The notes under the pieces: model-generated
The model's input: the letters and a program-made list of their open reading frames with translations, nothing else
What the model was told of the DNA's origin: nothing
Databases searched by the model: none
Position numbers and translations under genes: made by a program
Source: Dioszegia crocea
Lineage: Eukaryota > Basidiomycota > Tremellomycetes > Tremellales > Bulleribasidiaceae
DNA: 64,000 nucleotides
Direction of reading: 5' to 3'
Assembly: GCA_001600615.1 (NCBI GenBank)
Contig: BCKK01000001.1
Coordinates: 3,043,826-3,107,825, forward strand
In this document: in pieces, positions 34,807 through 46,323 of the stretch
Layout: each line of letters begins with the position of its first letter
Numbering within the stretch: the stretch's first letter is position 1

Positions 34807-37526
34807 ATGATGGCTATTCCCCCACCTCGATCAGCAGCGGTCCAGATCGTCAGACCGCCCCCCGAGTTCGTGCCCGCCTCGGCCTACGCGACGGCTGCGG
34901 CCCCGGGCAGTCCAGTAGTTGTCAAGTCTGCCAATAGGGCACAGGGAGGCCTTGTCGCGGAGTCTCCAGCGCCCGGGGCTAAGCGAGGTAAGTGTTGACC
35001 TAGACAGGCGGAGTCAGGCTGATGGGTCAGATGCCCCGCAGAGATTGTGCAGGAACGTGCTTATTTACGGGTATGTCTGCGTGCACGATAGATGTAATCA
35101 TATCACTGACTTGTGCTAGAGCTTGTCGCTTTCAAGATCAAGGAGTAAGTTGTCGCCAGCTATGTATGGGGAGATGGATCTCGAAGCTGACCTGCCAAGT
35201 GTATCTACTATCATCCCTCTGTAAGTCCTGCTGACAGTACCCGAAGATAAACTCCAGCTTACGCTTGCAGCCCGGCGAGGCTATCTCCTCTTCCGAATCG
35301 GCATCTGGCAGGTGTGTACCCGCCATTCATACCTATTTCCTCATGCTGACATCACCAGTCCCTTGGTCAGCAACGCGCAATTGCCATCAGCCAAGGACTC
35401 CTCAATGAGATTGGCGGCCGGTCTGGGCGTCACAGCCCCTGCCTTTGTACCAAAGACTCCAGTGGCTGAGGCCAGTACCCCAGCTCCGTAAGTATAGCAT
35501 CTCACGTCTCAGTCTGATCGTCTGACTGACGATTAGAACATCTCCTACGTCGTTTCAGCCTCACTGGTCGACGCAGGGTGACAACGATGGCGGGTTGTTT
35601 GATTTTGAAGTCGAAGATTCGCAGCAGCATCCCGAGGTCTGTCCGAGCTCAGTGTTTCAGGAGACACTATGCTAATATCTAGGCGGCATACAGCAATGGG
35701 ATGTTGGACCAGTCGAGATCTATGGGAATGGACTCGATGTACATGCCTCAGACCAGACCACCGGTGAGTTTCTATCGCAAGAGGGCTTTATGCAGGTCTG
35801 GACTCCTGCTGACGGCTCAGCTCGACTACAACATGTATACATCCCCTCTTGCCTCAACTTCCAACCCACCTCTAGCTGCACACCCTCTTCACTCATTCTT
35901 CATTCCGGACGATCTCCGCCGCTTCCTTAGCGCTCGGAACGAGGCACAGTGGTTCTCTCCCTCTGCCTCGTATCCTGGAGTCCCACCGGAGATTGGGGTA
36001 TATCACTCGCTCACTCCTCTGGATGCGCCTCGCCATATGCACCCCGGCGCCATGTCACACGGTCATCCGGGAAGCAAGGTCTACATGCACCCTGCCCCCA
36101 CCTACCGGGCCCGGAGCACTGTCGATGGCTGCGTCTACGTTTTGCGGAGGATAGAAGGATATAAGCTGGTCAATGAGGCGGCATTTGGGGCGATTGATAC
36201 CTGGCGGAGAATGAGACATCCTAATATCGTTGGGATGAGGGAGGCGTTCACTACCAAGGCATTTGGCGACAACTGTGATTTTTCATTTTACACTCTCCAT
36301 CGCGAATACAAGCTGATGACGCAGCACTCGTACTGGTGTATGATTATCATCCGGATTCAACTACCGTGCTAGACGAGCACCTCAATCCCGAAGCGCCTCA
36401 ATTGTCGATGGGCCGTAGGCGTACCGGCATGCCTATCCCCGAGCGTGTATTATGGAGCTACATCACTCAGATTGCCAACGCTTTGAAAGCCATACATAGC
36501 AGCGGTCTTGCTGCGCGAAATATGGATCCGAGCAAGGTCCTGATCACTGGAAAGAATCGGTCAGTCAAAGAGACGAAGTCCTGGGGTCGGGGGTGCTGAT
36601 TTCTCACAGGATTCGCCTGAATGGTTGCGGTATCCTGGACGTACTCGCCTACGACGCCACGACCCCTGTCGCTTCTTTTCAGGTCAGTCTTGGTCTACAA
36701 GCTAGCCGCGAGACCCACCACAGCAACTGATATTGTGTAGCAAGAGGATCTGGTCTCCTTTGGCAAACTCGTGATCTCTCTGTGCTGCGAGTTCTTCACT
36801 CCAGGTCAACACCCAGGACCGCCGCTGGACCACATCGCCCGGACGTACTCGCCGGATGTGAAGAATCTCATACTGTTCCTTATCAGCAAGCCGCAGCCGC
36901 TGAAGAGCGTTGATGATGTCATTCGGATGTTGGGAGCTCGGATATTGAATGAGCTGGACGCTTCTCAAAGGTATATTCCTATCCTACCCAAGACATTCCA
37001 GAGGCTGACCGTCATAGCTACATCGACGTCCTTGAGCAGAACCTAGCTACCGAAATCGAAAACGCCAGACTAGTCCGCCTGATGTCGAAATTAGGCTTCA
37101 TCAATGAGCGAGCCGAATTCGAGCTGGATTCAAGGTGGTCGGATACCGGCGACCGATATATCCTCAAATTGTTCCGAGACTATGTGTTCCACAGTGTCGG
37201 TGGTGACGGCCGGCCCATCTTGGATATCAGCCATGTTGTTACTTGTTTGAACAAGGTGAGTGTGGAGTGGAGGCGTAATGGCGAATGAGCGAACGGAGCT
37301 GATCGACTGCAGCTGGATGCGGGATTAGACGAAAAGATCATGTTGGTTTCAAGGGACGACCAGAGTTGTCTTGTTGTGAACTATCGGGATATTAAGGCTT
37401 GCATCGAGTCAGCGTATAAGTGAGTTCAGAGAAGTGATGATGTAGAAATCTTTTGGCTGACAACATAGCGAATTGAGGAACGGAGGTGGGAACTTGATGG
37501 GCCGGGGAATGATGATGGGGAGGTAA
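34807..37526 (+). CDS. PAN3: PAN3, poly(A)-specific ribonuclease regulatory subunit
   Basis: Pseudokinase subunit that recruits the Pan2 deadenylase to poly(A)-binding protein. Fifteen exons: 34807-34987, 35031-35070, 35120-35144, 35200-35220, 35271-35311, 35359-35487, 35537-35636, 35683-35763, 35821-36274, 36325-36559, 36610-36682, 36741-36970, 37018-37255, 37313-37419 and 37469-37526, giving 670 aa. An N-terminal CCCH finger is assembled across four small exons (LCRNVLIYGACRFQDQGCIYYH). A Pro/Ser-rich part with the PAM2-like region follows. The kinase-like fold has YRARSTVDGCVYVLRRIEGYKL and SLVLVYDYHPDSTTVLDEHL; the HRD-like position reads ARNMDPSKVLIT, without a catalytic Asp, as expected. 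The C-terminal knob domain (GFINERAEFELDSRWSDTGDRYILKLFRDYVFHSV) is diagnostic. Confidence 0.92.
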
Positions 37527-38154
37527 GGTGCAGGAGATGGTTGGGGCGGAGTGGCAAGCCGGCCCAAAGGCGGGCACTGGTGATGAAGATCACCGAGCTG
37601 GTGAGGGCAATATCAGCCTTGAGGAGGCAAGGGGTAGGGCTGAAATCGAAATGACTAAAAACAATGCAAAACCCATCAGAACCAAGGCCGGACTGGCTGC
37701 CGGGCACTACAGCGACACGAGTGACTATCGAGGGAAGGATGATAACAGGCAGTTGAACAATGGGGTCCAGGATTCCCTAGCCTTGCTGGTGTCATTTCAA
37801 CTCGAAGGGGCTGCCGTTTGGCTGTTCCTTGAGTATTTGACCCCGGAGTATCGACTCCAAATTTAGACTGCCACTCTGCCACGACCAGCCACCTCGTCGC
37901 CACATCTTCCCCCATCCAGCCTCGCTGTGAATCGGATGCAAACGGCACGAAGCGGGACCGGAATTCCCGGAACCTTGTGGGTGGGTGCCTGGATTCGGCA
38001 GATCGGGCCCCGCGTGGGGATTTCGTCATCCCCGGTCCAGCTCGGCCTGGAATTAGCGAGCCCGAAGAAGCATTTTCACTACTGTATATAGATCAGAGGT
38101 GGGACAGTACCCAACCCCTCTCTCTCATCACTACCTTTCAAACGCCTAGCGATC
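37527..38154. promoter_or_regulatory. Intergenic with TATA element before esterase
   Basis: Contains CTGTATATAGATC near 38082-38094, about 65 bp before the esterase ATG, a good TATA box. A 112-codon frame beginning just after PAN3 lacks family similarity and splice support and is not called. Confidence 0.45.
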
Positions 38155-40455
38155 ATGCGGACCTCAGCTGCCCTCCTCGCCGTCTTGCCGCTCATCTCGG
38201 CCACCTGGATTCCGCGCCAAGCAGCTAGCTCTGCTGCGTCTGCTGTAGTCTCAGGAGCTGCATCGGCTGTATCGGCAGCTTCTTCTGTCGCTTCCTCACC
38301 TGCCGCAGCAGCTTCAGCTACTGCCTCATCAGCGGCTCCGTCAGCTGGAAGTAATTCGACTTCCACTGGTCCCAAAGTTACAATTTATCCCTATAATGCG
38401 CCCGCGGAGGGAGTGACCCTTACTGGAGTCCGGACTTCCAGCTTGGTCACTGATGCCTACCTTGGTATCCCATTCGCAGCTCCTCGTACGTGAAGTTTCT
38501 CCTTCGGAGGCAGTCACTCTCGCTTCAAGCTAACTTCTCAGCTGTCGGATCTTTGCGTTTCACACCGCCCCAAAACCCTACTTGGAACACGTCAACGTTC
38601 TCGGCAACTAAGCAACCTCCCGCCTGCCTACAGCGCAACTCGACCCAGTACGGCACCCAGGGCTACTCTGAGGACTGCTTGTACTTGAACGTCTTCACGC
38701 CACAGGGCGCCAATGCTTCGACTGCATACCTACCGGTATACGTTTGGGTGTACGGCGGAGGTTTCACTGCTGGAGCAGCCAACATCTACAATGCTTCTCT
38801 ACTCACCGCCTCTGGCGTCCAATCTGTCAGTGGCGACGGTCTACAGGAAGTGGAGAGCCCTGCTGACTTCTCAGAACCGACCTTTCATCACTGTCGTCAT
38901 CAACTACCGACTGGGGTTCCTTGGTTGGCCGTGAGTCTTCTAATGATCTCGGAGAGGATACCTCTAACCTTCAGATACGGCAAGGAGATTGCCCAGAACG
39001 GTGCCGCCAACTTGGGTCTCAGAGACGTCATCTCATCCCTGCAGTGGGTGCAAGACAACATCTGGGCCTTCGGGGGTGACCCCAGTCGAGTGACCGTTGG
39101 CGGAGAAAGTGCCGGAGCCATCGCGATTGCGCTACTATACCTTCAACCCGACATCAGCACTTTCAGATCTGCCGTGAGTTTCCAACTTACCCACTGAAGA
39201 GTCGTGCTGATAGGACACCAGATCATCCAGTCAGGTGGCGCCAGCACTGCACCCATCGCCCCTACCGATGGAGCATGGCAGGATGTCTACAACCTTATCG
39301 CCGCTTCTACCGGCTGCAATGTGACTGCCTCTGCCACCAACTCGTCCTCGAACGCTACCGCCTCGGCCTCCAACTACACCAGCTCGTTCGAGTGCCTCAA
39401 GTACACTCCTGCTGACAAGCTTCTCGCTGCCCAGGTCGCAGTACAGAACAACCCTCGATACGGCGGTGGTTTCGTCTTTGGTAAGTTGACTCCTAATGCG
39501 CCGTGGCTAGTCTGACATGAGTAGCACCGTCCATCGACTATGATTTGGTTCCCGAATCGCCACACGCTTTGATTGCTGCCGGCAAGTTCGCACGAAAGCC
39601 TATGATCAACGGGAACTGCAAAGACGAGTGAGTTCTGAGCTATGAGCATGGCTTCGAGATGAAACTGACTGCAAATAGGGGCACTGGATTCGTTCCCCGC
39701 GCCATTGGTACTGGCCAGACTGCACTGCTACTCGGCGTCATCCAGCCCACAGTTCCTTCCAATGCCACATTCGCCAGCCTGCTCCAATTGTACCCCGACG
39801 TGCCTTCCATCGGTAGTCCCTACGGCTCGGGTAACGAGACTTTCGGCCTGAACAGCGCGTAAGTCATCGCATGGTACGGTGACTGAAGTTCAGGTTCAAG
39901 CAAGCATCCTCCATCATCGGCGATGCCGCTTTCCAGAGCAACCGAAGGTGGTTGATCCGCAACTCGCAGACTATCTACCCTGACGTTGGTGTCTATGCGT
40001 ATCTGTTCAATCAGACTACTCCTGGAGCTCAGCCCTACCTTGGAGGTGAGGCAACCTAAGAAGAGGTGAAAGGCCCAATGCTGACTTGAAAGTCTACCAC
40101 GGTAGCGATGTTCCTTACCTCTTCGGCTTGACCTACCAGGGCGGCAACTACACCGCTGCTGATAGGAACGTCACAAACGCCATGGTGAACTACTGGTAAG
40201 TTTATCAGTTATCGCCCTGGATCGAGCTGACACTGCAGGACCAACTTCATCTACAACCAGAACCCAAACGATGGTAACGCTACCAACTGGCCTGAATATG
40301 GCGGCAACGCCAAGAACATGATTCAGCTTCAAGCGGGTAATATCACAGTCATCAAGGACGACTACAGAGAGGAGCAGATCGCCTTCTTCAACTCTCAGCC
40401 CGAGCAATTCAACCTGAAGAGGCGTGGATTTTTCGAGGAGGAGGGCTTGATCTGA
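38155..40455 (+). CDS. Secreted type-B carboxylesterase/lipase
   Basis: Extracellular alpha/beta-hydrolase of the cholinesterase/Candida rugosa-lipase family; the ester substrate is unknown. Ten exons: 38155-38485, 38542-38825, 38875-38930, 38975-39173, 39222-39480, 39525-39627, 39679-39858, 39894-40045, 40093-40195 and 40239-40455, giving 627 aa. A signal peptide (MRTSAALLAVLPLISATW) is followed by an Ala/Ser-only linker of ~45 residues, then the catalytic domain. Motifs: YLGIPFAAP, EDCLYLNVFTP, VWVYGGGFTAG (oxyanion hole), ITVVINYRLGFLG, GGDPSRVTVGGESAGA with the nucleophilic Ser, and VYHGSDVPYLFG with the catalytic His. Many NxS/T sites fit a glycosylated secreted enzyme. Every splice phase agrees; intron 7 is 35 nt. 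Confidence 0.92.
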
Positions 40456-41084
40456 GAGGCAGCGGTGCATCTTGAAAAGAAATGAGAAAGCGGACTATTT
40501 ATATAATCTATGTCGTGGGAAGAGATGTCAGAAGCTGCTACTAAGCGAAGAAAAGGCAGTTCCGTGCAAGTTCCGTCCCGAGGCCGGATATGCCGGAACC
40601 GCCCCAAGGTGCGGGGCGCGGAGGTATGAAAGCGGCAACTTGTCCTCACCCAACCTAAAATCCTGCAAGAAGCGAAAAACGCTCAGCTGGTGGGGGATCT
40701 TATCCTCTATCATCACTCTCAGTACGCCCAGTGCTGGAGGATATAGACTGGCTAGCGCTTTGCCCGACTTGCAAGTTCGAGCAGGGTCGCCTAGTAACGG
40801 GAGGGCAAGTCTTGCCAATCGACGCCTCGTAAACCTAAATAGGCTATTTACTCTTGCCGCACTAGCGCAATTTCGACCCACCTCATACATCATCGGCGTC
40901 TCCTCTTTGGTGGGAGCTCCGCGGTCAGCAAAGCCAAGGACTCGTCAATCTCCGAACTCGGCTCCGTTTAGAGCACATTGAGTGGAGCGGCATACCTCGG
41001 CTGGAAAACTGCACAAGTGACGATCAACGATCAACATTTGCTTGCCCATCATCACTCTCACACATTCTCGTCTTGTCCGCTGCG
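40456..41084. other. Intergenic, esterase 3' flank / transcription-factor promoter
   Basis: 629 bp. Short antisense frames only; no RNA gene or repeat recognised. Confidence 0.4.
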
Positions 41085-44000
41085 ATGGATCCGAATAGAC
41101 CAGCGTCTGCTTCGGGCTCAGGTGTCTCAGACGGCCATCCTCCACCACCGCTGAGTCGATACTTCCAGACTGGACCAAGCCGTTCTGCGTTCGCTCATCA
41201 CCTGCCCCCTCCTATCCCCTCGCAACCCTCACCACGGAATAGCCATTTTTATCCTCCCTCCCCCGGTTCCCGAGATGTCTCTGCGATGGGACATACGGAT
41301 CCAGCGAGCTGGGCGAGTGAGCGTCCTACGAGCAATCGGAGCTCCAACCGGTGGTCACCTACGTTACCCGCACTGGCCCTCTCGCCCCGACATCCAGGGT
41401 TGGAGCCCGTGCCCGGCCAGGCAGACTCCCAGTCCTTCCGACAGGGCCTTCAACAGCTCGGGAACGGGCAAACCCATCACCATCGGTTACCCCCTTTGTC
41501 AGATTATCCACAGCGGCCAACATCGGGTTGGGGAGATCCACCCTCGACCGGACACTCATCCATAACTTCCCGTCCTCCCACGTCGTACGAGACATTCCGA
41601 CCTTCATCTTCACACTTCCAGCCACATCCTCCTCAACTCAGTCTTCATCCGTCCCGAAGTTTCCCGCCCCTGCAAACAGATACCGCCAGGGATCGTCGGG
41701 CATCGGACATTCAGTCATACTCCCCGATAGTCGGTTCCCCTGATCCTTCAATGATCCGCGGCGTACCCGAGTCACCTCCAGGCGAATCAGGCAAGAAGAA
41801 GAAGAGGCGGGTAGCGCTGTCATGTGCGGAATGTGCAAAGAGGAAGCAGAAGTGCAATCGGGAGACACCGTGTCAACATTGCGTGTCAAGAAGGGTGCCC
41901 GAGCTGTGTGTTCCTTACGCGAAAAACACCTCGCCAGGGGCTAGGACGACAACGGTGGACAGGAGGGAGTCTGCGAGGGAAGTCAAGGTCGAAAGGGACA
42001 CAGACGGAGGAACACCCGTGCTAGGCACAGCGGAGGTTGCGACTTCGACAGCACCACAAGCGCAGGCGATGGTAGCTAGCACGAGTGGGCCAAGGGTCGG
42101 AGTGTTGCCTACTCTCAGCATCAGAGTCATGCGACTCGAGGCGATGGTCAATACTATGATCAATCAGGTTCCCGGGCTGGACGGGAAGGCTCTACAGGAC
42201 TGGCGAATTAGTGAGTGAATTCAAGATAACAGGACTGACCCTAGACCACCCCCCTGCTCCTCCTCCATCCGGAGAAGTCGTCACCAGACAGCGTGGATCG
42301 TCTGTTGTATCATCGAGAACACGACCCGACACTGGAGACACCGTCAGGGAAAGAGAGGCCTCAGTGGGCAACGAGATCGGCCTCCTGACTGGCATTGATG
42401 TGGAGAGCAGTACCCGTAACCCGCTACCCCAGTCGGTAAGTAGACCTCTCAACACAACTTCGCTAACCCCAGATGCTCGACGCCACTGATCCGGTTCCTC
42501 TCGGCCTCGACTCTCACTACTCTCCTGAGCAACATCTTCAGGTTATTTTCAACAATTGCGGCGTGGCCTCACATAAGATCCAGGACCTCATGTCCGAGCT
42601 ACCCTCTCGCGCGGACGCAGACGACCTTGTCAAATGGTTCTTCACCAAAATTAATTATGTCCGATACCCCATTTCTGAGCATCTGTTCAAGCAAGGCTTT
42701 GCGATGCTCTACGACAATCGGTCAATCACGGCGGAGGCCGTCTTGGCACTCCCGTTGGTCTTCATCGTGCTGGCAATGGCGATAAGAGTGGCGCCAGATG
42801 AATGGGTTGGTGCGGAGGACGTGAAGCGGGCGACTAGCTTGAGGATGTACTGGAATTGTAAGTTTGGCCTCGTACGCAGCGGACCGAGCTGACATCTCAG
42901 CGAGAGCTGCAATCACGCTGGCTGCAGCGGTGAAGGGGGAGACTTTACAATTGGTCGAGACTCGAATTTGCGTAAGCTAACCACACCGGGCGAAGCTGAC
43001 CGATAGACTGGGCTGTATCTGGTGTTGATGCACGAACGCCGACTGGCGGAAGGATGGGCCGAGTTCCGAGCTGGTATAAGCACAGGCCAAGCTATCGGTC
43101 TACATCGCGATGGTTCCAAACTGGGCTTGGACGGGTATTCGACCGAGTACAGACGGAGGATATGGTCCTACCTGATCCATGCCGACGCGACCTATTCTTG
43201 CCTACTCGGACGACCCATCAGCATTGATCTAAGATTTTGCGACACATTGTGAGTTTGCCCATGGTAGCGACAGAACTTAATTGACACTTCAGACCGCCGA
43301 GCAACCTCAATATGGATAAATTCCAGTCTGAGACTATTGCGCCCCTGGCAAAGCCTCTGAGCGAGCCAACATACGCAACGTACTTGATCCTACGTCGGTC
43401 ATTAGGTGAAATCATGGCCAAGGTGACGCAGCATTTCCAGCGACTGGACGGTGTTGGCGAATATAAGGATGTCGAGGGGCTCAACGGGGAATTGTGCGCG
43501 CTGAGAGACGGGTTGCCGGAAGTTTTCAGAATGTTGACACCGGTCAAGGATTGGGATGACAGTGAGTTTGCGTTCGGTGGGATGTCGTCGAGCTGCAGCT
43601 GATGTCTAAGAATGCTGGTATCTGCCTGTGCACCGGTATTACATCCAGACGGAGATTCTGCACTTTATCATCATCCTGCATGTGAGTTTTGAAGCTCCCA
43701 CGTTTCTTGCATAACTGACAAAATAGCGACCATGGTTGTTGCGGAGGTTGAAGAGTGATCGATATCAGCTTTCTCGGCAAGCCTGCTTTGAAGCCGCCGT
43801 GACAGATTACAAGATTGTGAGTGGATTCAAGACTACTCCAATTTATGAAGCTGAGCTCTCAGCGTCAAGCTTGGAAGAAGGATTGCCCCGAGTTCTTTGA
43901 GACTCTGCTGGGTAGTTCTTTCCGCGAATTCGTAAGCCCATTTCTTCGAAGAAAATGCCCTGGCTGATGCCGCAGAATGTTGCGATGATAGCCGGAATCA

Positions 44001-44967
44001 GTCTCATCGTCGATCCCCGCGGCCCTCACGCTGTTGACATGGGCCAAATTGTCCAGGCTTTCATGCAGGATCATCCTCACAACCCCCGTGCGGACGATTT
44101 CTCGCAAAAAGAAGCCGCCATTGTGAGTTGATTGCCAATGCGTGTGTAGGCCAGGCTGACCCGATAGATCCACACCCTACACCGGCGAGCCCAGGAGATG
44201 CAAGAGCGGCGAACTCTGCGACATTCTCGAGTCCGTCCTAATCTGTCAAACGAACGAGGTCAACATATCTCACCTTCAGCTCCTCTTGACGGCTCGACTC
44301 GGAACGGTGCCGATCATGGCAATCCCGGCGGGACTACTCACCCGTCCGGCTTGTTACATCGATCTTCGCTGGCTTCGGGGACTTCCGACTCTACAGATTA
44401 CGGGCAGAACCATTTCAATGGTAACAGGCAGCTTGGTTCTTCATCGGAAGCGCTAGCTGGGAATGGTAATGTGGAAGAGGAGGAACCGCAAAAGCTGTAC
44501 GTCCTTGACCTTATCTATCTACATTAATCCCACCGCTGACTTGCAGCCTGGACCGATGGCTCATGTCTCACGTCAACTTCGGTCCCGGCGCCGATGCGAC
44601 CATCAACCCATTTGTCGCAACCTATGCCGGAGTACCTCCCCTGTATAATGCCTATGGACAATCGCAGTCCTTCGCTGCTCAACCTTCAACCGGTCAATAC
44701 CTCTCAACCACTCAGGATCCCCCATCCCACACGAACGACCGGTCGTCCGTACCATCTGCCACTCACCCTGAAGCTGGGTCGGGTGTTGTGGGTCTAGGCA
44801 TCGAGTCCGGCGCACCAGACTTCAGCGGCGGAGAACCCATGGGAAGGGTCAGATCTCTCGTTGGCCCACCCCGCGAGGACGGAAACCCGACCGTGTTCTG
44901 GGACAGATTGATCGATGGCATTGTGGTCGGGCAGGGGTATGATCTGATGGGTGTACCGTCAATGTGA
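41085..44967 (+). CDS. Zn(II)2Cys6 fungal transcription factor
   Basis: Nuclear DNA-binding regulator of the Gal4-type class with a fungal-specific transcription factor domain; targets unknown. Twelve exons: 41085-42210, 42245-42435, 42473-42857, 42901-42971, 43007-43248, 43293-43561, 43611-43681, 43727-43816, 43863-43931, 43976-44122, 44168-44496 and 44547-44967, giving 1,136 aa. A Ser/Pro-rich N-terminus of ~240 residues precedes a basic KKKKRRVALS run. The binuclear cluster starts near residue 247 (CAECAKRKQKC, CQHC, C: spacing C-x2-C-x6-C-x5-C-x2-C-x8-C). The middle-homology domain includes WFFTKINYVRYPISE, AGISTGQAIGLHRDGSKLGLDGYSTEYRRRIWSYLIHADATYSCLLGRP (quoted in part). The C-terminal ~250 residues are Ser/Gly/Pro-rich. 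Intron 1 is 34 nt; intron 6 ends AAG. Confidence 0.9.
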
Positions 44968-46323
44968 ATACAGCGGTCATTGCGTCTTGGATATGTCGGA
45001 TAGGGTGGAGTGTAATGAGGGGAGTGTGTCATAGCGACCATCGAAGAATCATGTCTCGGCGCCTGCTCGTTGGGGTTGCGAGCGTGTGATGGGAGAGCTG
45101 CTGTCTTGTATCTGTCGAGTCAATTTCAGTAGAGCATTTTCATACCAGAGTCATAGATTATTGTATATACATGTAGATAGCATCTGAGTAGACGTGAATA
45201 GTGTGCCCGTGACCCAGCTACTGTATGTCCCTGTTGACACGATGCATACTCTATAAATCGCCACCCACCGCCGCCACTTTCGCAAAGTGCCACACTGACG
45301 GATGTAAAATTGAGCTGATCGGCGATAACGAAGCGATGCCGAGAGAATTCGCTATCAAGCGACTACCGAAAGTGGAAATTTCACTTATCGATATGGTTCC
45401 CCATCTGCCATTCAACTTTGATATCACCTTACTACCGCGGTATGCGCAGTGATAAGTGGTCTAAGCCAAGACATGACCCATGATAAGAGAGTTGTCCATC
45501 TATGGAGACAGCCGACAAGTGGAGAAGTCATTCGTGCAACTCATTCGTGTCATTATCATAGTTGATAGACAGTGATAGACCGCCGAGATGATGGCCGAGG
45601 AGTGTCGGCATGTGCCCGGCAACCTTGGCGGACTGACAGAGCACAATGCATATCCTCTGCTGCGAACCGCCGTGGATGAACAGTTGATGCGTGACCTGCC
45701 TCAGCTGGCGGGGCTTCTCGTCTGCCTCAGGCCACAGGAGGAATGCTATGCTCCATGCAGTCCCCGTTTAGAGATTGCGCATGCGGTACCGGATATTCAG
45801 GGACGATCAATGTGAATTGCCGAAAGTGGTAATGGTTGATTAGATTTGATTTGATTCCAAAGCGAGGCGATTCGACGCCCTTCCGCTATCTTCCATCTAT
45901 TAATCTTGCCCTTGCTATCCAGAGATCTACCCCGCATAGGACCGACACAGCGGTGTACAGACGACAGATCTAAGAAGCGCGGACGCCGGACACCTCGTGC
46001 CTCCTTTGGAATAACTCGCAGAGTCCCTTATTTATCGGTCATCATCAAGCCGAATTTACCGACGGCTGACAATCAAGCCTGTAGAGTCGTATAGAACATG
46101 TGAGTCTGCATGCCACCGGGTTCATATCGAGGGTTGGAGATTGTGTCTGAGAGTCGCTGTTGGCACCCCAGATACAGAAATGGGTCCGCCTCGAAGGGTA
46201 GATAAGAATCGAGGGGAATGGGTGGCCAAGATTGACTATATATATCTCCGAAGTCTCGAGACTTGAAAACCTTCTCTACCGCCTGCAGGGACTCAAAGAA
46301 TCATTGCTCACACTACAGATATC
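44968..46323. promoter_or_regulatory. Long CIR1 upstream region with TATATATAT
   Basis: 1.36 kb, the longest gene-free stretch here. TATATATAT at 46237-46245, ~80 bp before the CIR1 start, is a strong TATA box. A 75-codon ATG frame at 45588-45815 is present but unlike any family I know and is not called. GATA-type sites are listed separately. Confidence 0.5.
45384..46206. promoter_or_regulatory. Cluster of GATAAG/CTTATC sites upstream of CIR1
   Basis: CTTATC at 45384-45389 and GATAAG at 45451-45456, 45482-45487 and 46201-46206, with several looser GATA/TATC words between (for example near 45324, 45564 and 45574). GATA-finger regulators bind WGATAR, so this could be an autoregulatory or cross-regulatory element for the GATA factor downstream. 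Short motifs occur by chance; functional binding is inference. Confidence 0.35.

Noticed and set aside
37528..37866. 112-codon frame after PAN3
   Set aside because: Begins inside the PAN3 3' end, has no recognisable domain and no splice or promoter support.
45588..45815. 75-codon ATG frame in the CIR1 upstream region
   Set aside because: Short, no homologue recognised; could be a uORF of a long leader but not supportable alone.
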